Origin: Haloterrigena salina JCM 13891
Lineage (GTDB): Archaea > Halobacteriota > Halobacteria > Halobacteriales > Natrialbaceae
Assembly (NCBI RefSeq): GCF_000337495.1
Contig: NZ_AOIS01000018.1
Location: 1-38,919 of the forward strand
Length of the DNA stretch: 38,919 nt
Direction: 5' to 3'
Below the pieces are notes generated by a model that saw nothing but the letters and a program-made list of their open reading frames with translations, made no database searches and was not told the DNA's origin. Both the position numbers and the translations under genes were made by a program. Below are positions 15,228 through 23,152 of the stretch, one piece after another (position 1 is the stretch's first letter; each line of letters starts with the position of its first letter).

Positions 15228-16436
15228 CTACCCGCCGATGACGGCCGCGAGCAGGCGGTAGAGCCCGTAGCCGACCGCGGTCGAACTCCCCAGCGTCAGC
15301 AGCCAGAAGGTGATTGTGACGCCGATCTTGCGCCGCGAGACGCCCGCTGAGCCGCCGGCCAGTCCGCCACCGATGACCCCCGAGAGGACGATGTTGTTCA
15401 GCGAGATCGGAATCCCGAGCGCGATCGCCAGCTGCGCGACGATAAAGCCGGGCACGAGCGCGGCGATCGAGCGCCGGACGCCGAGTTGGGCGTACTCCCG
15501 CGAGGTCGCCTGTAGCAGGCGCGGCGCGGCCATCCAGGCGCCCGCGAGGATGCCGGTCGCGCCGAGCGCCAGCAGGACGATTCCCGGCAGGCCGAGTTCC
15601 ACTCGAAAGAGGTTCTCGAGCGGCCCGGTCGCGAGGCCGACCTGCGAGCCGCCCGAGGAGAAGGCGACGATGCCGCCGAGGACGAGCAGGAACGAGCGGA
15701 TGCCGTCCTCGACGGAGTCGCGAACCCGTTCGCGGACCCAGTAGAACGCGAGGGCCCCGACTCCGATCGTCACGAGGGCGGTACCGAGGTCGAACTCGCC
15801 GACGAGCGCCGGCCCGCCGCCGAACTGCCGGGCGACGAATCCGGCGAGGGTGCCCTGCTCGGCGGTCGGATCGGGAATAACCCCGAGGCGGACGTTCGCG
15901 ACGATGGCACCGACGATGCCGGCCAGCAGCGGGACCCCGGTCGTCTCGGGGACGTCGTCGCGCCGCAGGACCGTCGCCGTCGCGTACGCCAGCCCGCCGG
16001 ACATGATCGGCACCAGCGCCCAGAAGATCCCGAGTCGGCGGTAGGTCGCCACGGCCGGGTCGCCGCCCAGCGAGAGGCCGACGCCGACCATCGCGCCCGT
16101 CGTCGCGAACGCGGCCGGGATCGGATACCGCGTGTAGATCCCGATCGCCATGAACGTCGCCGCCGTCAGCAGGCCGGCGGTGGCCGCCAGCGGCGTGATC
16201 GCGACGACGTCGATGAGTTCCGCGCCGACCGTCTCGGAGATGCTCCCGCCTTGCATGAGCGCTCCCGCGGCCGCGAGCAGCCCGATCACGAACGCGGCCT
16301 GCATCGTCGAGATCGCGTTCGCGCCGATCGCGGGCGCGAAGGGCGGCGAGTTGCTGTTAGCCCCGAGTACCCACGACATGAACAGACAGGTGACGATCGC
16401 GGTCCCGACGAGTACCGTAGACGACAGTGCGACCAT
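15228..16436 (-). CDS. pitA: PiT-family inorganic phosphate transporter
   Basis: The 402-residue product is a polytopic membrane protein with about ten to eleven hydrophobic segments. It carries both PiT half-repeats: GANSNSPPFAPAIGANAIS near the N-terminus and GIPISLNNIVLSGVIGGGLA near residue 355. The two halves flank a hydrophilic loop with VRERVRDSVEDGIRSF. PiT proteins import metal-phosphate complexes using H+ or Na+. The usual GAND motif reads GANS here, so the conserved acidic residue is a serine in this subgroup. No pit accessory protein of the DUF47/PhoU-like type adjoins it; the nearest neighbour is the convergent UspA gene. The start at the ATG at 16434-16436 (MVALSSTVL) leads directly into the first membrane segment. 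The symbol is by family only. Confidence 0.88.
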   Translation of the reverse strand: MVALSSTVLVGTAIVTCLFMSWVLGANSNSPPFAPAIGANAISTMQAAFVIGLLAAAGALMQGGSISETVGAELIDVVAITPLAATAGLLTAATFMAIGIYTRYPIPAAFATTGAMVGVGLSLGGDPAVATYRRLGIFWALVPIMSGGLAYATATVLRRDDVPETTGVPLLAGIVGAIVANVRLGVIPDPTAEQGTLAGFVARQFGGGPALVGEFDLGTALVTIGVGALAFYWVRERVRDSVEDGIRSFLLVLGGIVAFSSGGSQVGLATGPLENLFRVELGLPGIVLLALGATGILAGAWMAAPRLLQATSREYAQLGVRRSIAALVPGFIVAQLAIALGIPISLNNIVLSGVIGGGLAGGSAGVSRRKIGVTITFWLLTLGSSTAVGYGLYRLLAAVIGG

Positions 16437-16545
16437 TTCGTCTCGTACCGCGTCGTTCCACGACCCACTGGAAAAGCGTTGGCTCGAGGGAAGTTCCGGA
16501 GCCGTGCGATGGGCGCGGTTCCGGTTACTCGCTCACGTGGGACGA

Positions 16546-17346
16546 TCACGTGCTCTCGATGGACGCCTCTTCCAGTACCGCACGGTAACGAGCGTCACCG
16601 TCGACCCGGAGCACGTCGCGGACGCGCCACGGCGTTTCGGCGGTCGCCTCGCGGAGTCGAGCGGGCGAGCACAGCAGGAAGTGGAGCGTCCGTCCGATCT
16701 CGCGGTACCGCTTGCCGTCGGCTCCATTGCGCTCGAACTCGAGGTGAAAACACCGGTGGGCGATTCCCTCGCGGGGATCCGACCGGTAGCCGAAGCACTC
16801 GTCCAGCCGGGTCGGATCGTAGTTGTCGACGACGGCCGTCGCCTCGTCGGCCGTGACGCGGGCGAACTCCCGAAGTAACTCGCGAATCCCGGCCAGCGAG
16901 CCGCCCAGCCCCAACTGCGTGCCGACGGCGTGGACGGCTCCGAACGCGCCCGTCGGCACCGGTAGGGAGAACATGTCGCCGACGAGCGTGGCCTCGAAGC
17001 CCCGTTGGCGGGCCGTCAGCACCGCGTTCGGACTCGCGTCGACGCCGACGGCCCGGACGCCGCGGTCGGCCCACCACAGGAGGTGGTTCCCCGCGCCACA
17101 GCCCACGTCGAGGATCGGCTCGTGGTCGGACAGGCGCTCGAGGACCTCGATCGTCGTCCGGTCCCAGGACTCGCTGGACGAGAAGTAGAACGACTCGACG
17201 TTGCCGTCCTGGGTTGCGGCGCCGTCGCGATAAACGAGTTCTCCCGGTTCGTCGCGGTGGTGTGCGAGCATCGCTCGGCCGAGCGGATCGGCCACCGCCC
17301 GCATCTCGTCGCGATCCCCCGCCGGTCGGGTGCGCTCTCGATCCAT
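16546..17346 (-). CDS. Class I SAM-dependent methyltransferase
   Basis: The product is 266 residues from the ATG at 17344-17346 (MDRERTRPAGDRDE); 23 further upstream codons are open but lie in an AT-rich promoter-like region. Motif I is ILDVGCGAGNHLLWWADRG (about 78-96), followed by VGVDASPNA (acidic residue binding the SAM ribose), ATLVGDMFSLPV (post-motif II) and AVHAVGTQLGLGGS. The N-terminus contains SESWDRTTIEVLERL. It resembles small-molecule methyltransferases of the UbiE/Methyltransf_11 group, but I cannot name a substrate. It is divergent from the ferredoxin gene across 114 bases, and adjoins the phosphate transporter gene on the same strand with 109 bases between. Confidence 0.85.
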   Translation of the reverse strand: MDRERTRPAGDRDEMRAVADPLGRAMLAHHRDEPGELVYRDGAATQDGNVESFYFSSSESWDRTTIEVLERLSDHEPILDVGCGAGNHLLWWADRGVRAVGVDASPNAVLTARQRGFEATLVGDMFSLPVPTGAFGAVHAVGTQLGLGGSLAGIRELLREFARVTADEATAVVDNYDPTRLDECFGYRSDPREGIAHRCFHLEFERNGADGKRYREIGRTLHFLLCSPARLREATAETPWRVRDVLRVDGDARYRAVLEEASIEST

Positions 17347-17429
17347 GTTCCAGTGGACGATCCGACCGATAGTAATGTTTTGGTGACATTTATTCCATGA
17401 TAACACTAAACGCATTTCCCGACCGCTAC

Positions 17430-17438
17430 CGATTTACG
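17430..17438 (+). promoter_or_regulatory. TATA-like box of the ferredoxin gene
   Basis: The sequence gatttacga is centred about 27 bases before the ATG at 17461, in an AT-rich region shared with the divergent methyltransferase gene. A leaderless ferredoxin mRNA is predicted. Confidence 0.4.
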
Positions 17439-17460
17439 ACGATCGATCCAACTTCCACGC

Positions 17461-17706
17461 ATGAAGGTCGAATTCGACGAGGACGTCTGTATCGGGATGT
17501 ACCAGTGCGTCGCCGAGTGGAGCGAGTTCGAGAAGGACACGTCGAAGGGGAAAGCGGTCCTGAACGACTCTGAGGAGGTCGAGGACGGAATCTTCGTCCG
17601 CGAGGTCCCCGAGGGGTCGGAACTGGACGCGAAGTTCGCCGCTCGCACGTGTCCCGTCGACGCGATCAAGATCTACGACGACGACGGCGAGCAGTTGATC
17701 CCCTGA
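17461..17706 (+). CDS. Ferredoxin, three-cysteine (3Fe-4S, P450-partner-like) type
   Basis: The 81-residue product has only three cysteines: C10 and C16 in CIGMYQC and C64 in CPVDAI. The position that would carry the second ligand of a 4Fe-4S site (residue 13) is Met, so a 3Fe-4S cluster is expected. The pattern CIGxxQC ... CP is that of single-cluster ferredoxins serving bacterial cytochromes P450. The rest is strongly acidic. A P450 gene lies 2.2 kb downstream, making this a candidate redox partner, though the two are separated by a glucanase gene and a regulator gene. The complete haloarchaeal pathway would also need a ferredoxin reductase, which is not in the window. Confidence 0.87.
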   Translation: MKVEFDEDVCIGMYQCVAEWSEFEKDTSKGKAVLNDSEEVEDGIFVREVPEGSELDAKFAARTCPVDAIKIYDDDGEQLIP

Positions 17707-18041
17707 CGGCCGCGTCCGACGAGCGCCACTCGCGTTGATAGCCCTCCTTCCGTTCGCACCGATCTCGAGTCACCGTTTCGAATCGTCAACCGCTCGCTCT
17801 CGCCGCACGCGATCGTCACCGATCGTCGACGAGTCGACCCGGAGATCGCTCGAGCGACCGTACCACGCATGCTCCGTCGTCAGTCGAGCGCGTTTCGACT
17901 ACAGATACTATATTCCGGAACTAATATTTTGTCTATTTTTATTGTATTAATATGCGCCGTCGCCGATCGAACCCCGCTCGACGGGCGTCGAGACGTACGG
18001 TCGTTGACCGGGTTCGACGGCGATGGCGTGCGGAGAAATCT
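17707..18041. other. Gene-free 335-base stretch before the GH12 gene
   Basis: The first ~180 bases are GC-rich with no supported gene. Bases ~17905-17953 are strongly AT-rich and contain TATA-like taatatttt and tatttttat, evidently the promoter of the glucanase gene. The ORF of the glucanase is open back to an ATG at 17952, but residues encoded before 18042 are almost pure Arg/Ala/Ser, unlike coding sequence here. Confidence 0.45.
18032..18035 (+). promoter_or_regulatory. Shine-Dalgarno GGAG deciding the GH12 start
   Basis: GGAG is separated by six bases from the ATG at 18042. It favours that start over the in-frame ATG at 17952, which has no such site but would fit a leaderless transcript. 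Confidence 0.45.
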
Positions 18042-19151
18042 ATGACACGAGAGATCGACGAGACCGACGAGACGAACCGCAACATCGAGACGACGGGCGC
18101 CCGGATTCCCGTCCGAAACTCCCGCCGACGCTTCCTGCAACTCGGGGCCGGCGCGCTCGCGGCGACGACACTCGGCGCTTCGAGCGTCGCCGCCCAGGAC
18201 GCGGTCACCGAGGCGTGTGGCTCGTCCGATACCCTCGACGTCGGCGGCGGCGACTTCCTGCTCATCAACAACGAGTGGGGCGCCGACGTCGATATGTGCA
18301 TCTGGGCCGCGGACGACGGGACCTACGGCTACGAGTGGGCGACCAGAACGGCCGGAGGCGACCCCAACTATCCCGAGGTACTCCTCGGCACCAAGCCGTG
18401 GGGGACCGAAAGCGGCGTCGACGCGTTCCCCGTCCCCCGCGGCGACGTCGACGAACTCGAGTTGACGTTCGACGTCGACGTCGCCATCGACGGCGAGAAC
18501 TGGAACCTCGCCGAGGAGTGGTGGCTCATGGACGGCGAACCGAACCCGGACGGCCCGCACACCCACGAGATCATGCTGGTCTTAGACTGGGGCGACGAAC
18601 ACAGCCACGGCGATCCGGTCGCGCCGGGGGCTATCGAGGACGCTCACGGGAACGTCATCGACCACTGGATAAGCTACGACTCAGGCGGCACCGACGCGGA
18701 CTTCCACATCTTCCGACTCGCCGATCCCACCACTTCGGGCACGGTCGACCTCACGGCCATCATGTCCTACGTCGAGACCGAAATCGGCGGCGTGAGCGAC
18801 GACCTCCTGCTCAGCGGCATCGAAGTCGGCAACGAGTACTGGTCCGGGACGAGCGGCGACGTCACGTTCAACACCCTCGACGTCGCGATCAACGGGCGGA
18901 CGTACTCGAGCGGTGACGGGTCGACGGTCGACGACGGAGACGGCGGCGACGGAGATAACGGCGATGGAGACGGCAGTGACGGAGACAACGGCGATGGCGG
19001 TGATCGCGACGTCCCCGCGTGGACTCCCGACGAGATCTACACCGCAGGCGACCGGGTGAGCCACGACGGCGTCGTCTGGGAAGCACAGTGGTGGACTCGC
19101 GGGCAGGAACCCCGCGACGAGGCGTGGTACGTCTGGCAGCGCGTCGAGTGA
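18042..19151 (+). CDS. Secreted GH12 endo-glucanase with C-terminal carbohydrate-binding module
   Basis: The product is 369 residues from the ATG at 18042. A Tat signal (NSRRRFLQLGAGALAATTLG) follows an acidic 25-residue n-region and ends near AAQ, a signal peptidase I site, so the enzyme should be released. Residues ~60-285 look like glycoside hydrolase family 12, a beta-jelly roll cutting beta-1,4-glucans. E176 in THEIMLVLDWG fits the nucleophile and E265 in GIEVGNEYWSG fits the acid/base. LLINNEWGA is also typical of the N-terminal strand. Residues ~290-325 are an Asp/Gly linker. The last ~45 residues (WTPDEIYTAGDRVSHDG ... WWT) form a CBM5/12-type module that binds chitin or cellulose. 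Suggested role: degrading cellulose-like polymers outside the cell. Confidence 0.87.
   Translation: MTREIDETDETNRNIETTGARIPVRNSRRRFLQLGAGALAATTLGASSVAAQDAVTEACGSSDTLDVGGGDFLLINNEWGADVDMCIWAADDGTYGYEWATRTAGGDPNYPEVLLGTKPWGTESGVDAFPVPRGDVDELELTFDVDVAIDGENWNLAEEWWLMDGEPNPDGPHTHEIMLVLDWGDEHSHGDPVAPGAIEDAHGNVIDHWISYDSGGTDADFHIFRLADPTTSGTVDLTAIMSYVETEIGGVSDDLLLSGIEVGNEYWSGTSGDVTFNTLDVAINGRTYSSGDGSTVDDGDGGDGDNGDGDGSDGDNGDGGDRDVPAWTPDEIYTAGDRVSHDGVVWEAQWWTRGQEPRDEAWYVWQRVE
18920..19010 (+). repeat. Low-complexity Asp/Gly-coding linker repeat
   Basis: Imperfect repeats of the type ggagacggc/gataacggcgat encode the Asp-Gly-Asn linker between the GH12 domain and the binding module. Length variation between strains would be expected here. 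Confidence 0.6.
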
Positions 19152-19187
19152 CCGTCTACTCTGCGGCTGCGTGACGCCGGTTCGCTC

Positions 19188-19868
19188 TCACTCCCCCAGC
19201 GCCGCGTCGACCAGTTCCGACTCGACCGTCCGGAGCAGCGTCGACGCCGCGCTCTCCGAACAATCCAGTTCGGCGGCGACCTCGGCCAGCGACCCCGTTC
19301 GCGGAACGTCGAAGTAGCCCAGTTCGCGGGCCGTCTCCATCGCCTCGAACTGCCGCGCCGTCAGCCGGCCCGCCAGCGTCTCGCTGCGCCGTCGGTGAGC
19401 GCTCACGCGCTCGACGGTCACGCCGACGCCCTCGGGAAACCGCTCGAGCAGCCCCGCTAGCACCGCCGGTTCGCCGAGAACGGTGACGCGGACGGTTCCC
19501 GGCCCGGTGTAGACCATCGGTGGGACGATCACGACGCCCGCCTCGTCGAACGCGCCCATCAGGTTCGCGTCGGCCGCCCGGAGGTCCATCTCGGCGTAGC
19601 CGTAGAACGCGTCGTCGTCGATCGGCGTGGTCTCGAACCGGTGGACGACCGCCAGTCCGCGGGCCGTCTCGCGAATCTCCTCGCGATCGCCAACGAACAC
19701 CGAGAGGAACCGAACGCGCTCGGTCTCGGGATCGACGCGCCACGAGAGCACCTCCTCGCGGTGGACATCGAGGTCGTCCCGCGAACTCGGAACGGGGAGC
19801 TGCATCCGCTCGGGCAGCCGAACCGTCAGGTCGGCCGATTGCACGAGCCGTCGTTTCGCATCGGACAC
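19188..19868 (-). CDS. Bat-type HTH transcriptional regulator (HTH-10 family)
   Basis: The 226-residue product has the haloarchaeal bacterioopsin-activator-like layout. An N-terminal ~150-residue sensor-like beta domain runs through MQLPVPSSRDDLDVHREEVLSW, VRFLSVFVGD and YGYAEMDLRA. The C-terminal HTH domain (about 168-222) contains LTARQFEAMETARELGYFDVPRTGS, LAEVAAELDCSESAASTLLRTVE, the classical HTH-10 sequence. No PAS or GAF domain is present. It is transcribed divergently from the cytochrome P450 gene with only 59 bases between start codons, so control of the P450 gene and of itself is a natural guess. The glucanase gene ends 36 bases from its stop, convergent. Confidence 0.9.
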   Translation of the reverse strand: MSDAKRRLVQSADLTVRLPERMQLPVPSSRDDLDVHREEVLSWRVDPETERVRFLSVFVGDREEIRETARGLAVVHRFETTPIDDDAFYGYAEMDLRAADANLMGAFDEAGVVIVPPMVYTGPGTVRVTVLGEPAVLAGLLERFPEGVGVTVERVSAHRRRSETLAGRLTARQFEAMETARELGYFDVPRTGSLAEVAAELDCSESAASTLLRTVESELVDAALGE

Positions 19869-19927
19869 ATAAAGAAGTTCACTGCTTCGGGCGAACGACG
19901 ACGTTATCGCCCCGCCTTCGATCGTAT

Positions 19928-21391
19928 ATGTCCGAGACGCGTTCGGGTCGACGCGACGGTGCGACGGACGGGACCGAGCGACCGGCGACCGGCGGCCTCC
20001 CGAGAGTCGAGGGGTTGCCGCTGCTCGGGAGTACGCTGTCGATCGGTCGCGATCCGCTCGGCTTCGTCGAATCGGCCCGCGAGCACGGCGACGTCGTCGG
20101 CTACGACGCTTTCGGGACCGACTTCGCGCTCGTGTTCGATCCCGACGCCGTCGAGACGGTACTGGTGTCGCGCGCCGACGAGTTCGCGAAAGGCGAGTTC
20201 GAAACCGGGTTCGGGGAACTCATCGCGCCCGACGGCGTGGCCTTTACCGAGGGCGAGCAGTGGCGCCGTCAGCGCCAGTTACTGCAGTCCTCGTTCACGC
20301 CGGCCCGAATCCAGTCGTACGCGACGGGGATGGTCGTGGAAGCCGGAGCGCTCGCGGATCGGTGGGACGACGGTGAAACGGTCAACCTCCGACGGGCCCT
20401 CTCGCACTACACGCTCCGCGTGCTCACGCGGACGTTGTTCGACCTCGAGTTCGGAGACGACCGTGCCGCGACCGTCAGACAGGCGACCGAGGCGATTTCC
20501 GCGTACGCGTCGCCCGAACAGCACGCCGTCCAGTCGGTACTACCCGCGTGGCTTCCGACGCCGACCGAACGCGAGTACGAGGCCGCGATGGCCGATCTGG
20601 AATCGCTCGTGACCGACCTGATCGCCCGACGCCGCGGGACGGACGCGGCGGGTGAGGACCTCCTCTCGCTGCTCGCCCGCGCCGAGTATCCCGACGGCGC
20701 GCGCCTCTCTCCCGCCGAAGTCCGGGACCAACTCGTCACCTTCCTGTTCGCCGGTCACGAGACGACGGCGACGGCACTGACGTTCGCGTGCTGGCTGCTC
20801 GCCGGCGATTCGACGGTTCGTGAGGAACTCGAGCGCGAACTCGCGGCCGTCTGCGATGGCGTCGATCCGACGGTCGCGGACCTCGAGGAACTGACGTACA
20901 CCGAGGCGATCGCCAGGGAAGCGATGCGGCTCTATCCGCCCGTCGTCGGCGTCTACCGGGAACCGCAGGCGGCGACGACGCTGGCCGGCCGTCGGATTCC
21001 GGCCGGGACGACGCTCCAACTCTCGACGTACGGCATCCAGCGGGACGATCGCTGGTGGGACGACCCCGCGGCGTTCCGGCCCGAGCGCTGGCTCGCGAAC
21101 GAGGATAGAACCGGATACATGGACGAAGGCGGAGACGGACCCGAGGGCCGCTCCATCGAGTCCGACCCGGACCGCCCCGAGTACGCCTACTTCCCTTTCG
21201 GCGGCGGACCGCGCCACTGTCTCGGGATGCGCTTTGCGATGACCGAACTGAAGCTGGCGCTGGCGACCGTCGCTCGGCGCGTCGCGTTCGACCGCGTCAC
21301 CGACGCGCTCGATCCCTCGGTCGGCGTCACGCTCGACCCGGGTCCGCTCGAGGTCCGCGTTCGGCGACGAAATAAGCGGAAAACGGAGTAA
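19928..21391 (+). CDS. Cytochrome P450 (haloarchaeal, CYP174-like)
   Basis: The product is 487 residues from the ATG at 19928; the frame is open upstream, but that part is antisense to the regulator gene. P450 motifs are complete: FAGHETTATA in the I helix (A275-T280 with the acid/threonine pair), E331-x2-R334 (EAMRLYP) in the K helix, FRPERW, and the heme loop FPFGGGPRHCLGMRFAM with C431 as the heme ligand. There is no N-terminal membrane anchor, so it should be soluble and need an electron carrier; the three-cysteine ferredoxin at 17461 is a candidate. An acidic insertion (about 395-418) precedes the heme loop. Substrate unknown. CYP174A is the haloarchaeal group I recall; the subfamily assignment is not verified. 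Confidence 0.92.
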   Translation: MSETRSGRRDGATDGTERPATGGLPRVEGLPLLGSTLSIGRDPLGFVESAREHGDVVGYDAFGTDFALVFDPDAVETVLVSRADEFAKGEFETGFGELIAPDGVAFTEGEQWRRQRQLLQSSFTPARIQSYATGMVVEAGALADRWDDGETVNLRRALSHYTLRVLTRTLFDLEFGDDRAATVRQATEAISAYASPEQHAVQSVLPAWLPTPTEREYEAAMADLESLVTDLIARRRGTDAAGEDLLSLLARAEYPDGARLSPAEVRDQLVTFLFAGHETTATALTFACWLLAGDSTVREELERELAAVCDGVDPTVADLEELTYTEAIAREAMRLYPPVVGVYREPQAATTLAGRRIPAGTTLQLSTYGIQRDDRWWDDPAAFRPERWLANEDRTGYMDEGGDGPEGRSIESDPDRPEYAYFPFGGGPRHCLGMRFAMTELKLALATVARRVAFDRVTDALDPSVGVTLDPGPLEVRVRRRNKRKTE

Positions 21392-21409
21392 CTCGGCTGT
21401 CGACCGCGA

Positions 21410-22324
21410 TTACGAGATCTTGTCGTACTGCTCGGAGAGCTTCTCGGCGGCCTCGCCGAGCTGGTTGCGCTCGTACTCGGTGAGGTCCCACTCGACGATC
21501 TCCTCGACGCCGTCCGAGCCGAGCTTGACGGGGACGCCGAAGGCGGCGTCCTCGTGGCCGTACTCGCCCTCGAGTTTGACGCTGCAGGGGAGCACCTCGC
21601 CGGTGTCGCGGACGATGGCCTCGACCGTGTGGCCGACGCCGGTCGCCGGACCCCACTGGGTCGCGCCCTTCTTCTCGATGACGTTCATCGCCGAGGTCTG
21701 GAGCTCCTCGAGCAGGTCGTCCTTCTCGTCCTCGTCGAACTCGGGGTCCTGTCCGTCGACTCGCACCTTGGAGAAGACGGGGACCTGGGCGTCGCCGTGC
21801 TCGCCGAGGATCGTCGCCTCGACGTTCTGGACCGGCGCGTCGAAGCGCTGGGAGATCACGTAGCGGAAGCGGGCGGAGTCGAGCCGACCGCCGAAGCCGA
21901 TCACCTTCTCGCGGGCGCGGTCGCCCGTCTCGTAGAGGTGGCGGTTGAGCAGGTCGACGGGGTTCGACGTGGTGACGGTGATGAAGTCGTCGTTGTGCTC
22001 GGCGATCGAGGAGCCGATGTCCTCCATGATCGGCGCGTTGTCGCCGGCCAGATCGATCCGGGTCTGGCCCGGCTGGCGCGGGATGCCCGCGGTGATGACG
22101 ACGACGTCCGAGCCGGCGGTGTCCTCGTAGCCGCCCTGCCGGATCGTCGTGTTCGAATCGTAGGCCGCGCCGTGGTTGACGTCGGCGGCCTGCCCGATCG
22201 TGTCGTCTTCCTTGTCCGGAATGTCCACCAGAACGAGCTCGTCGGCGATGTCCCGAAGCGCGATGTTGTACGCCGCAGCGGCCCCGACCGTGCCGGCCGC
22301 TCCGACTACGCTAACTTTCGTCAT
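21410..22324 (-). CDS. mdh: Malate dehydrogenase, LDH-like haloarchaeal type
   Basis: The 304-residue product matches the tetrameric haloarchaeal malate dehydrogenase. The NAD-binding start is [21 protein letters not shown], with Asp at VLVDIPD for NAD specificity. Substrate-binding arginines lie in [10 protein letters not shown] (active-site loop) and RLDSARFR, and the catalytic His is in [10 protein letters not shown]. It oxidises malate to oxaloacetate in the citric acid cycle. The many Asp/Glu residues at the surface are expected for salt adaptation. The Arg of the mobile loop and following Gln distinguish malate from lactate specificity. Its stop lies 18 bases from the convergent P450 stop. 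A TATA box stands about 31 bases before the ATG. Confidence 0.95.
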   Translation of the reverse strand: MTKVSVVGAAGTVGAAAAYNIALRDIADELVLVDIPDKEDDTIGQAADVNHGAAYDSNTTIRQGGYEDTAGSDVVVITAGIPRQPGQTRIDLAGDNAPIMEDIGSSIAEHNDDFITVTTSNPVDLLNRHLYETGDRAREKVIGFGGRLDSARFRYVISQRFDAPVQNVEATILGEHGDAQVPVFSKVRVDGQDPEFDEDEKDDLLEELQTSAMNVIEKKGATQWGPATGVGHTVEAIVRDTGEVLPCSVKLEGEYGHEDAAFGVPVKLGSDGVEEIVEWDLTEYERNQLGEAAEKLSEQYDKIS

Positions 22325-22635
22325 ACCACGTAACTCTCTACCACGCTACGCGTTAAATCCGTCGGAAACGGCTTCGTTACCCGGTTCAACGAGTTGTATT
22401 TCGACGATTGTCGACTGCCACCGCACTCATTCCGTTGCGCCCCAGCGAATTACACGAACCAGCACATCCTGCGCCTTTACCGGGTTCGAATCCGACGTTC
22501 GTCGACCGACGGCCTCGAGCCATTCACGGTGTCGCCCCTCGAGCGCCTCGTCTCGAGGCCGACGAGCGCGGCAACGAACGCGACCGCCGAGGAGGAACCG
22601 AATCGATCATTGCCGATGCCCGCCGTCGGTCGGGT
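22325..22635. other. Gene-free 311-base stretch between mdh and the LOG-like gene
   Basis: The left end holds the mdh promoter (minus-strand tttaa near 22353-22358). The rest has no ORF with plausible amino-acid composition on either strand; the reading frame of the downstream gene is open to 22408, but that part is Arg/Pro-rich. Confidence 0.4.
22352..22359 (-). promoter_or_regulatory. TATA-like box of mdh
   Basis: On the minus strand gatttaacg is centred about 31 bases upstream of the mdh ATG (22324), giving a very short leader. Confidence 0.45.
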
Positions 22636-23100
22636 ATGCGCGTCAGCGTCATCGGCGGCGGGGCGATCACGGACGAACAGGCGGCCCGCGCGGAAGCCGT
22701 CGGGCGGGAACTCGGGGCCCGCGGCCACACGGTCGTCTGCGGCGGCCGCGGCGGAACGATGGAAGCCGTCTGTCGCGGCGCGAAAGCTGAGGGCGCCACG
22801 ACGATCGGAATCCTTCCGAGCGACCGCACCGCACAGGCCAATGACTATGTCGACGTCCCGATCGCGACGGGGCTCGGCCACGCCCGAAACGCGCTCGTCC
22901 CCATGAACGGCGACGCGGTGATCGCGCTCACCGGCGGCGTCGGGACCCTCTCGGAGATCGGCTTCGCGGGCATCTACGACCGACCCGTCGTCGGCCTCGA
23001 GACCCACGACGTCTCCGAGATCGACGTCGAGCTCGAGACCGTCGAAACCCCCGAAGCGGCCGTCGACGCGGTCGAGGCGGCACTCGAGGACCGCGCCTGA
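22636..23100 (+). CDS. TIGR00725/LOG-like Rossmann-fold protein
   Basis: The product is 154 residues from the ATG at 22636 (MRVSVIGGGAITDEQAARA). It carries VVCGGRGGTMEAVCRGA and ALTGGVGTLSEIGFA. The second motif corresponds to the PGGxGTxxE signature of the lysine-decarboxylase-like/LOG family, with Thr in place of Pro. LOG enzymes release cytokinin-type bases from nucleotides in plants and bacteria; the TIGR00725 subgroup is uncharacterised, so only nucleotide binding can be proposed. The conserved Arg and Glu (RNALV, E of LSEIG) are present. It lies 52 bases upstream of the zinc-protein gene on the same strand; a five-T run at 23122-23126 in between suggests separate transcripts. Confidence 0.85.
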   Translation: MRVSVIGGGAITDEQAARAEAVGRELGARGHTVVCGGRGGTMEAVCRGAKAEGATTIGILPSDRTAQANDYVDVPIATGLGHARNALVPMNGDAVIALTGGVGTLSEIGFAGIYDRPVVGLETHDVSEIDVELETVETPEAAVDAVEAALEDRA

Positions 23101-23152
23101 GCCCGGGGCAGCCTTCGCAGCTTTTTCGACGTTCCATCGTCTCTAGACGACC

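Noticed and set aside
18935-19010. Short tandem repeats as a possible CRISPR-like or minisatellite array
   Set aside because: The repeats are in frame and encode the Asp/Gly linker of the glucanase; there are no spacers.
22486-22500. T-arm-like ggttcgaatcc suggesting a second tRNA or attachment site
   Set aside because: The flanking bases cannot form a five-base T stem, and no acceptor or anticodon arm is found around it.
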